A model generated the notes under the pieces. The model searched no databases, had not been told where the DNA came from, and was given only the letters and a program-made list of their open reading frames with translations. A DNA stretch of 64,000 nucleotides. Origin: Quillaja saponaria. Lineage: Eukaryota > Streptophyta > Magnoliopsida > Fabales > Quillajaceae. The DNA is taken from assembly GCA_029379385.1 (NCBI GenBank), contig CM055607.1, positions 2,046,001 through 2,110,000 on the forward strand, in the 5' to 3' direction. This document shows positions 38,188 through 48,850 of this stretch, piece after piece; the first letter of the stretch is position 1; every line of letters starts with the position of its first letter. Made by a program: the position numbers and the translations under genes.

Positions 38188-38332
38188 TAGGGTTTGGTTT
38201 GGGAAATAACTGAACCATGTACAAAACCGAAATTACGAAAGTATCCTTCTTGTAGCCATTTTCTTGATGGTTTAGGGCCTGTTGATCCTCAGGGTCCTGG
38301 CCTTACGAGCATGAGCCCAATAAAAAAGCCCA
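38188..38332 (-). promoter_or_regulatory. Telo-box and two site II motifs (minus-strand promoter)
   Basis: On the minus strand the telo-box AAACCCTA lies at 38195-38188 and two TGGGCT site II cores at 38332-38327 and 38319-38314, followed by a pyrimidine-rich leader. This pairing is characteristic of plant ribosomal-protein, translation and snoRNA genes. No such coding gene follows. Confidence 0.5.
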
Positions 38333-39834
38333 ATTTTTGTTTTTAATAATGCGAGGAAAAAGTGAAAAAGTGGTTTCATTTTATTTTTTAATAATCAGAT
38401 TTTAATGGTTGCTCTAGCCTCTAATACATAATTTATTATTTTTAAAATATTTAAATTTCAAAAATTATATTTATAATTAGACACTTATTTAAAAATATTT
38501 ACATTTTTACTTGTAAATAGTCAAGAATTCAATTAATTTGTATTTGTATATTAATTATTCTTATATATATTATAGTATTTAAATCGTTAAAGAGCTCATA
38601 TTATTTTCATTTAATTATTGTCATTATAATGTATATTAATTACTTTCATTTATTCTTATTAGTCATTTTACTTATAAATGGACTAGATTTCAACTAATTT
38701 GATTATTTTATATTTTATTTTTATTTTTTAAGATGAATTATTCTATTCTATGCCTAGTTAACATAAAATAAAGATTATTTATTACATTGTAGAATGTGTA
38801 AATATCTTTTAAATAATAATAAATATTTATTATATTGCTATATTTTTTTAACTCCAGCAGTTATTATTTTTTTATCTCTTTTTATTTTCACTAACTTTTT
38901 ACCTTTGTCACATCTCTAACCTAATCTTAATCCGGGATTGTCAAACGTGAAAATAGCAGTAAATAAATAAAAATTATAAAATTATTATATTTTTCAATGT
39001 AATATAAACTGAAATTAAAAAGTTTGATCATATAATAAATATTTATTATTATTTAAAAGATATTTACATATTCTACAAGGATTATTCTCTTGAAATCAAC
39101 ATCCGTTAGTGACTTGGAACTTGTCAAGTTGTGTAGAGATGTGGCCATGGCCTGTGGGTGGGCGAAGAAAGACAACCCAAAGTCATCTAATGCTACGCTG
39201 TTTTCCAGTAGGCTATATATTGCTTTAGCCAAGTTTGTGACACATAATTTGGACAATTGATTATATCCTCTTGTCTAATTCAGAATCTAATCAGCATAAA
39301 AACACAAAAAAGCTTCACCTTGGGAGTTTAAATAGAAAATCCAAAGACATAACATGTCTTGCTCCATCTAAGGCCGGCAAACTGGATCTGACAGATTCGC
39401 ACAATAAATGTATAAAAATATCATCAGAACCAATCACAATCTGTGAAAGGGCATTCTCAACTCCGAGAACTTAACAAGATACTAACTTGCATAAATGATA
39501 CATAATATACTTCATTCATAACATCCAAGCATATAACTTCCATGTCTAAATGTTTTTCTCTTCCCTTAGACATATAAAAAGAACAGCAAAGTTTAATATA
39601 AGGAAGACAGGCCATATAAAACATTCCAACCAAGGAATGAGATAAAGAAAAAAAACGGAGAAAGAAAAAAGAAAATTCGAGACCCTCTAATGAGCAGACA
39701 TTATTCTGCACTTTACAGGCAATGTTGGGGTGTTAGGTGTACAAATACAATGACTGCATGCAACTTCACCATCCTATAAATATCTAAATTGGAAGTTGGA
39801 ACTACATTCTATGTTTGTTACCATAAGCTCTCGA
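38333..39834. other. AT-rich spacer and 3' flank of the tubby-like gene
   Basis: 38350-39050 is nearly pure A/T with no features. 39480-39834 is probably 3' UTR of the tubby-like gene. Nothing else seen. Confidence 0.5.
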
Positions 39835-42800
39835 TTATTCACATGCCAATTTGGTGTCAAAGCTGCTCAAGCAGATGGCAAATGCCTGAAAAGCAGACAA
39901 AGGATATCTGTAATCCATTGTAAACATGTCCTTGCCAACCTTGCCAAACTGCAGAATAATCTTATCATGATCAGATTGGGTTGGTTGTGATGGTGTTGGT
40001 GCACCAGCTGCAGGTTGAGTTGCAGCAATCAATTGAAAATTCTTCACAGAGGCAACAGTCACCCTCCCCCTGAAGTTCAGACACCAACACTGCAACTGTT
40101 CATGCCATCTGGGTGCCTTGTTCCTGAGCACCAGCGGTCTCTCCTTGCCCTCATCTTCTTCATTGTTGGCCCCAACAATGTCCGAGAACCTGGAGCTGCT
40201 AAACTCAGTTGAATTGTCAATTGATTTTGAGAAGGACATACTTCGGAATGAGTCCTCAAGGGAGCGAGGAAGGAGCTCTGCCTGACCAGGGACACTACCA
40301 CCAGCCTCAAGGGCTGAGGTAGGGATTGAGTGCATGGTGCAATGCATCCTGCGTGGCCCCCTAGTGCCAAGCACATTCAGCTCGTAGGTGACCTGCGCAA
40401 TGTTGTAGCTGCCAGTTGGGACCTTTGGAGAAACCTTCTTTGAGTAAAATCTACGGCTTCGGCCTGGAGGAGACAGCTGAGCATTATTGTAGGGAGGCTG
40501 CGTATCATAAATTATAAATTTGGTCCCAAGAAAGTTTGACCTGAAACAAAGAAAATTAATAGATTACAAATTTATGATGCAAATCAAGGTAAAAATATTA
40601 AGTTTATCATGTACATTTTACAGATATATGTTTATATGTATATATAGCGAAAAAATTGAGTAATACTGGCCGCAGAATCTAAAGAAAATTGTCGATTTCC
40701 TTCTGCAAAACCTTGGAGAAAGATAGAAGATTACTATTACTTGAAAAGATATATCATACACGTGCTTGATGCAGTCCATTTAGATTCTAAGGCCAAGATG
40801 GATAATTAATTAATGCATTATACTTATATTCGTAGAAACTTGGGCACCGTACGTACATTAAATTTGCATACTTTAATAACTCCAAATGATGGGTTACCTT
40901 TACCTAATTCTAAATTGAAAAGGTGATGAATATGTTCATCCTTAAAAACAATTAAAATGGGCAACCACAATAAACGGCAATATCCTTCTATATACCTTCT
41001 AAGTAAAAATTTTAACCATACATAATATAAAGGCATGAATCCCTTGAATGACTGCATCCATGAGGAAATCATCAGCATCTTTTTTATCCACTTCTCAAAT
41101 GCTGTTTCACATACCTAAATTGTTTTAAGTGATAAAGTTAGTCCAAGAAAGCTTCCTTGTTTTGCAAGTCACTCAAAGTAAAATTCAGCATGATTTAAGG
41201 ATTGTTAAGAAAAAAATATCATATTTAATCAGGGATGGTGGGCAAATGGCATATGCTTAAAGATTCCTACCTCAGTTTTCCAATGTAAGTGCTGCTAGAT
41301 CTTGATATGTTATCAGCATCCATGGAGATCACATACTCTGTGCAAGTAGTTCTTCTGGTCCGTTTGGCAGAAAGGAGAAATTTGCCATTTTCAACAAGCA
41401 AAGCTGCAGAACCACAATATCCAATTAGAAAACTTCCCTAATTACAATGATAACCAGAATATAAGACTAGAAGAATGCTTATATTTAATAGGCATAGCTG
41501 AAATTGAAATATAGCTGCGTGCCTGCATAACTCGGGCAAAATTTTAGGAATTAACAAGAGTGTTTGCAGTAACCAGCAAAGTATTAAACTTAGTTATATA
41601 AAACTTCAAGATGGAAGCAGCAGAAAGGGGAACTTATTGCGAAAGAGTAACTAAGTGCCTACTCGTAATTCTTAACTACGCTTAGCAAAATCTGACTCGT
41701 ACATCATACACAACCAATCATGTTCCACATTGCATAGATCAACTCAAGATATTCAGGAGGATCATATAAGCCATTACATAGATGAGTCATACATTATACA
41801 AACCTAATCATGTTCCACATAGCATAGATCAACTTGCTATACTCGGGAGGACCATATAACCATTACATAACTAGGTTATATGGGAAATACAACAGCCAGT
41901 AGATGATAAGCTAGAATTGGCATACAAAGTCCAAGACAATGTTTTAAAAAGCGCTGCGTGCATTTAGGTGATAAGAGCTTCTATTGCCTAGGCACTAGGC
42001 GCAGGCGCACGCCTAGGCACACTTAAGTAAAAAAAATTAAAATATTCTTAAAAGAATATATATATATATATAACAAAAAAATATTGTATTACAGATTTAA
42101 AGCAATTAAAACTTATGAAATAACACATGAGCCATTTCAAACTCCAAGTCAAGTTCAAACAAAAAAGTAAAACATAAAATTCAGATGCAAGCATCTTTCA
42201 AAAAACAGTTCTTCCTCCTACTCATGAGTTGCTCATTGTCTCATCCTCATCAATACTTGTAGGACCAACATCACCTCAATCACCGTCATTAGAATTGTAA
42301 CCTTCATCATCTTCTTATAATAACTCCTCATGCTCATATTCATGTCTCTAGATAGTAGAACTTGAACCCATAAATGTTCTTGACTTAGCTCTTGTGTTAG
42401 ATTTTTTTAAACCCTAGATATATATATATTTTTTATTTTATTTTTTTTGGGAAAAAATAAGGTCATGTGATTTTTATAAGTAGAAGGACTTAAAGTTTGC
42501 ATGGCTTCAATAAATTATACACCAGTTTTATATATATTATTATGATTCAAACAAACAAGGCCATGAAAAAAAAAAAAAAAAAAACTGAAACTGCCTAGGC
42601 AACGCTTCAGCCGCCTAGCGCCTCATTTGAAGCCTAAGCAAGCCAAGCGTGCGCCTCACCTATCATGCCTCTCCTAGACCAAACTAGGCACTTTAGGTGC
42701 GCCTAGCGCCTAAGGCGCGCTTTTCACAACACTGGTCCAAGAACTTAAAAAGTCAAGTTTTATTGACCAAACAGCTACTTGGAAATGGGTAGAAACATAG

Positions 42801-43540
42801 TAGATTTTCATGTCAACCATGTTTCCCTTAGAGTGTCCTAGTTTCTTGAGTGCTTCATTTAAAAATCCCAAGCAATTAAAAATCAAGAACAATCACTTCA
42901 AACTCATGAGCATTAGCAGCAACCAAGTTAAAGGTAAGCTTACCAGGACTAAGACAGAGGAAAAGGTGGTATGTTAAGTTAGACTTATCCCTCTTAATGA
43001 AGCACTGCATGGTTCCATCTCTAGGTCCTGGCTGTAATATATGAAAACAACAGCTTGTCAGTTGCAACCCAACTAAAATAAGAGATTTCTTATCCAAAGT
43101 TTAGCATTTTCACTTTTAACTCATCCCATCCATTGCATTGAAATTTGAGTCACTAATTCTTCAAAATAAATACATTCTGTAAATATCTCACCTGCTTCAA
43201 GGAGACAGGGAAAAGTGATTTTCCCAGAAAACTCAGGATTTCTGACAATTTCTTTGCACATTTCCCTCCATGACTTGCACACTGCAGCACATGCAACAAC
43301 ATGCTTGCGTGCAGGCCATGAACTCTCACTTGCTTCCAATCTTTTGATAACATCACGCAGAAGCTCAGGTGGGAGGCCTGCCCAACGGCTATTTTGTATA
43401 ACTGGAGGTTGATCATGCAACTCATGAACTGAGCCATGTGATTTTCCCCTGTGATGCCCAGGGAGCCTCACCTCAAAACTCCGCCTGGATAAACTTCCAA
43501 ATCCATCCCTCACGTCACGTACTATACTCCGAAATGACAT
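39835..43540 (-). CDS. TLP: Tubby-like F-box protein, with a 1-nt insertion in exon 1
   Basis: Coding exons on the minus strand are 43540-43192, 43031-42944, 41403-41271 and 40540-39835. Intended product 424 residues. The F-box ([20 protein letters not shown].. about residues 53-100) would bind SKP1 in an SCF ubiquitin ligase. The tubby domain (about 107-424) carries the phosphoinositide-binding [20 protein letters not shown] and the C-terminal signature [20 protein letters not shown], ending KLACE. Such proteins sit at the plasma membrane through PI(4,5)P2 and move on stress or ABA. Exon 1 is 349 nt where 348 are needed: after GKITF the frame reads PCLLEAG, while the +1 frame gives the family PVSLKQ just before the donor, so one extra base lies in the GGG at 43208-43210. 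Everything downstream is intact. Probably TLP1/TLP5-like from synteny. Confidence 0.9.
41696..41870. repeat. ~88 bp tandem duplication in the tubby-like gene intron 2
   Basis: Two units share AATCATGTTCCACAT, GCATAGATCAACT and CCATTACATA, at an offset near 88 bases. They lie next to the hAT element. Confidence 0.8.
41937..42734. mobile_element. hAT-type non-autonomous element in the tubby-like gene intron
   Basis: The 798 bp element begins CAATGTTTTAAAAAGCGC and, on the other strand, CAGTGTTGTGAAAAGCGC, so it has terminal inverted repeats. It is flanked by a perfect 8-bp duplication GTCCAAGA at 41929-41936 and 42735-42742, the hAT target-site size. Subterminal regions are rich in GCGCCTAGGC-type words. 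Around 42240-42370 the minus strand reads [10 protein letters not shown] and GPTSIDEDE interrupted by stops, possibly the acidic tail of a lost transposase. No intact transposase. Confidence 0.88.
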
Positions 43541-44880
43541 TTACTCCAATGTACTGACAGCCACGGGAGTCAACAGCAGAATGCCACTTAATGCATATAC
43601 GTCCAACTAAAGTTAAATGATGACGAACCCTTAGGAGCATGAACAACTGCAAATCAACAAACTTTAATTTAAAATTCCATCTTCAATGCTTAGTGATCAA
43701 GAAAGAAAGAGAAAGAAGACAAATAGGGAAAAGAATAAAAGCAATAAAGGAGATTCTCATAAAAGAAAGCCTTACATGTACCTAAAGCAGCTTAAAATTC
43801 CAGACTTTATCAGGAATATATTTTGGTGAATTTTAAACCTAATCGTGAAACCAAAATAAATCTTCATATAAGATCAATCTTATCCAACACGAAGAATCTT
43901 AGTAAAAGGAATTATGCTTGAATGGATCCTTCACTTAAGAGGATAAAAAACACTAAAACTAAGCTAACAATTCATATATTGTCCCGGTAATTTTTAGACT
44001 CGGAGTCCAATTCAATTGCTAAAAGGACCTACTTTTTCTAACATTGACATACGCAAATTAGAAGGCAGAAAATTGAACGAGTAACCACATAGACCCGTAT
44101 GCGCAAGCACCCAGATAAAACTTAAAGGTGAAGGTAAGAGAACAAACCTTAGTAACAGCGAACTAGACTGCCAAACTAGGTTACATGTCTTAAAATGAGA
44201 TCATAAGGCACTAGAGATCTTGCATACGACACAAAGATCGGAGCTTTCACTACAACCCTGCAATTACAAAACTGTAACCTTAGAAATGACTCAGGATTTC
44301 ATTAATTTCTTCCAAACTAAATATAGATTCTGATTTCCAATGGAATAAAACTACAGTACTAGACATGAAATGGCAACAAAATATAACTGAAATTACAGTA
44401 ACAGATAAACATATCAAAAAGTTAAATAAAAGTAAAAGAAAAAAAACTAAAACTACATTTATTTTTTTTGGTGGGGGGAAGAGAAACCTGATACTCCTCA
44501 GGATTACCAGAAACTTACGAAAAAGAAAATTTTCACAAAATCCAACTGGAGCATGAATGAAAAAAAGGTACACAAGATAAACTTGAAAAGCCACAAACCA
44601 GATCAACCAAACTCAGGTCCTGGAATTCCCCAATAACAAAACAGTCAAAACAAAAAAAGTGAAAAATCTAGAAATGGATCGGAAATTCAGTTGCAAAACA
44701 CAAACACTTCAGCAAAAAGTTCCACCCAAAGAGCACAAGATGAATCTTAGACGAAGATCAGAAGAAGTAACTCACACTCTTCCTATGTTCCCTCAGCCAC
44801 GCCCAGATCCTCCGCTTCACAACTCTCTCTCTCTTTCTCTCTCTCAGTCTGACTCCTGAGACACGGACTCGAAGCCTTTA
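43541..44880 (-). other. 5' UTR and leader intron(s) of the tubby-like gene
   Basis: A likely non-coding first exon lies at about 44774-44880 (CT-repeat leader), with a donor GTGAGTTA at about 44773. The acceptor before the ATG exon is not certain; CTGTCAG ending near 43556 is one option. Several small frames here look like chance. Confidence 0.45.
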
Positions 44881-45090
44881 TTAAATCCAACTCAGAAACA
44901 AGCACACAAGCTACTCAATTATTAATTACCTAATTGAGAAATGAATTTATTAATATTCGCAAAATTTTATCTAATCCCCTCCCTAACCAATCTCATTTCT
45001 TCTATTATCTGTGAGATTACACTTCTACCCTTGACAGTTGACTGTCCGTTTTAACAATCCTCCGTTATCTGACCAAAAGGCGTCTCACGT

Positions 45091-45279
45091 CACGTGCTCA
45101 AGATTCGCATAATGGCAAGATTGTCCTGATAGAGGTAAGATATCGTGCGTCGTGGTCCACCACTCTATAATACGGACGTGTGGCTCTCGGGTTCAGTGAT
45201 TTGTTGGGATCTGTTTGTTTGGTCTAAACCCTAAACTATAAACTCTATACAAAGGGCAAAAGCATGTGGTGGTCACGTG
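45091..45279 (-). promoter_or_regulatory. Two G-boxes upstream of the tubby-like gene
   Basis: CACGTG at 45091-45096 (in CACGTCACGTGC, with a second ACGT) and at 45274-45279. Consistent with bZIP/bHLH control; motif evidence only. Confidence 0.5.
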
Positions 45280-48200
45280 TGGAGAATTATGAGTTATGAC
45301 ATGAGGGGCACGCTGTCATCATAGGTGCCAGTGAATCTTAAATTACCTTTTTGATCAAACATAATTCATTTCTATGACGAAAATACTCCTCTTTGGGGAA
45401 TGAGACAGTTCAGCTGGAATGGCAGTTCGGTATTTTCATGCAATCTCACCAATTTAGATGATTCTGTCCAACTCACTTACTATATTCAGGGTTTTAATGA
45501 AAGAATATCATTCTTGATCAACTGGGTTTTGATGAGTCAATGTCTTAAAGAGATAATGAATGTTTAACTTTGATTATATAATAGATTAAGAAGGAAAATG
45601 GACAAATTAATAACCTAATTGGTTTGTGACATTCACTTCATACCTAGATTATAAAATTACTAAATCTAAGATCTTTACATATAATGAGAGAGAGATTGTA
45701 AAAACAAATAATATAAAAAAAAATATGAAGCCATTTAGGTTGATTTTCTTGCCTTCAAAACAAGGTGATGGTCTAACCTGTCTGTCAGGGGCACCGTATT
45801 CTTAATGCTCATGAGGTCCTTATTACTGACATTTGAAAGATTCTCGCAAGACACTAAGCGATTAAGGCAACAGATCAGTAGATCATCATATTCAAAAAGA
45901 GATGTTCTCAAGTCTCAACAATTAATTATTGAGCCAAAAAAGAAACCTGAAATCGTATATTCAATTAAGAATTTTATAGTTTCGTACTAAGGATGTCTGG
46001 CTGGTGACTATTCCTCCGTCAAAGATTGCCGTTTAAAAAATAACTATTTTAGTATTCTTAACTTGTCAATTTTGTCAATGAACAAAAAAAAATAAAAAAT
46101 AGAAAACTTACTTGTATTATAAAAGATCTAATAAAAAGAGGAATAGTCTCACAAAATATGAGTCATCGCGTCATGTTTTAATTTTGGTAATATGATTTAT
46201 ACAAAACTCAACTTCAAATATTCAAACGAGAGTTCTATTATTTTTTATGAATGATTTCATAAACTAAATATTTTGAATAAAAACTCAAAACTTCTAATGA
46301 AGGCATAAGTATTTTATCTGGGTATATTCTTTTTAAAATAAATTACCCGAAAATGAACATTGAATATTACGTATAAATAAATAAAATGATTATTTTACAT
46401 ATAAAATAATGATGTTGCAAAAGTTTAAAATATATATATATATAAATAATTGAATAATATAGTAGGTTCATGACACAACAAGTTTAACCAACTAGTGATT
46501 TTACATACTATAACTACTACATACTACGTGCTATTTTATTAATTAGTATAGCACTTTAATTAACTATCACGCGTCACTGAATCTTGTAGAGAATAGAATA
46601 AAGTAGAAACATTATTGAAATATATATTAACGAATCTATCTAACTAGCTACTTCTAAATATGGGTTTGTTTCTAAGAAAAAATTATGCCCTCAAAGAAGA
46701 TACCAACTTTGAAATAATAATAATTACTTTATAATGATGCGTGGTAGATGAGGTAGTTAATCCATTGACATAAAGAAAACAAATGTTAGGTATACATAAA
46801 ACATTTTTTCCTAGACTTTTCTTTTTTTAATTTCTAGCCTGCAATATGTACACAAGAAAAAAAAGGGTAGAGAGGGAGAGAATTCTAAAATAGCCAACAA
46901 CCATAGCATATATTTTTTACTAACATCCTCGAACATTTCTATATAATTCAATAACTGAATGTTAATTTAAAGAAATTTCTCTCTTAGACTACTAAGCTTA
47001 CATGCATGACATTATAAATATTAAGGAAGATAATAAATCATTGAACTATTCGATATCACTAAAATATAATTTAATTCACAAATAATTGGATCTCTCATAT
47101 GAATAACATTGCATTATATATATTCTATCCTAATTCTTAATTTATAAAGAACATTTCATTAAAATGTAAAGTACAATTTATAAAATCTTTTTTTCCAACC
47201 TGCAATGCACTTACTTTTGTGTTCTTATTCTTTCTATAAAATATTATATAATTTTTCATGAATTAATAATTACTCTTAGATTTTCCTTGGAGGCAAGCAA
47301 GTTTTTTGAATATGAATCAAGATCCTCCCATAAATGAAATCCTTATGTAGACCCAGTAAGCTACATAGTATCTAAATCCAAGTCTTAATTAGGATTACAT
47401 TTGCTTGTTACTTTAATTTATAAATTAAATAAGATATCTTGGTGATATCCCATTTTCCTATTGGAATTACAGGTACTCATTCCTATAACTCATACACGAA
47501 CAAATTCAAAAGTTTATTAAGGATGGTGGCCAACGGCCCATTTGGTGATCTACTGATCTGCTGCCATATATAATTTTATTGCAATTTTGGATTTTTGTGC
47601 AAACACCATGATAAATAAAAATTTGGTAGTCTCAACTCACATGAGCTGTTGACAGGGGTACAAATGAAAATAAACAGTTTTTTCATGAATAGTTAGTGAA
47701 TAAATTTCTTAAGAATTTGACTCGAGATCAATTTATTTTTAAACAAGCCAGTCCTTACTTGAATTCAAACTTTACACAACTCGACTCATAAACTTATTTA
47801 ATGAACATTTCATTTATAAATTAAAACTTGAATAAAAATTTAATGCTTATTTTTTTCTACTTTATAATCATTCTTTATAGTAATCAAATTTGACCACCTA
47901 AATTACTATAACATCCTCCACTATGGCATTCTATCTTGAGGATCCAAATCCAATCCAAATTTGATATAACCCCGGCCTTGCGTTTAACCTTTGGGTCTAT
48001 GAAAAACCAGAACCTACAGAGTTTTCGGTAATAACTTATTGGGCCTACGAATCTAGCAAACTGGACAAACCCAACTTAGAGTTGGGGCAATTGGGTATGT
48101 CCATATCTCATGATTTGGTGACTGAATGGATCCCAGTCCATTAAAAAAGAAATAGATATAATTTCATAAAAAGTAGAGATAGAAATATTTTATTTATTTT

Positions 48201-48850
48201 ATAAAAATAGAAATAGAAATAGAAATATTTCATTGTTTTAATTTTGTAAGTTAGGTAACAAATTTTATTAGTCTATTATGTAATGTGAGCAAGACATATT
48301 GAATGTCATCAACTATATTATTTTTTGTTTGTTCACGTCACATCATTCATAATTAATTTAGATGAAAAATGACAGTGAAAATCCAATTAAATTAATTTTG
48401 TAATTAAAGAAACACAATTAGCACAAATTGAAAAGTATGAATTAAAATAAATTTTGAATCAAATTATGGAGATTAAAAGCATTAAAAAATCATATTTATT
48501 TCCTATCAAGAGAAAATTGATTTCTGAAGTTTGAATAAAATGATTCTCTTCAAACGAACTACATATTTAATTGTGAAGTCGCATTCCCATAAATATATTT
48601 AGAAATAGAATTTTGTGGACAGTAAAATGTATAGAATATTTATAGTAGTTGAGTTAATAATTGTGCTTAGAGTGACAAATCATGTGTGCTCATTAGCTAT
48701 CTAGCTTTGAAGTGCATATTGATATATTTTTCTTCTCATTCTAAGATTAAATTTAAGATCTCTAAATTTTTCTAGTTCGAATATTAAGGTTTTCAGGTAA
48801 ACAAGAGATAGAGTTACTTTAATTTTTTATTTCATTGAATTACACAAATC
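45280..48850. other. AT-rich spacer with duplicated blocks
   Basis: No gene. Contains block A (about 46405-46568) and block B (about 47963-48142), both repeated near 50.6-50.9 kb. Confidence 0.5.
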
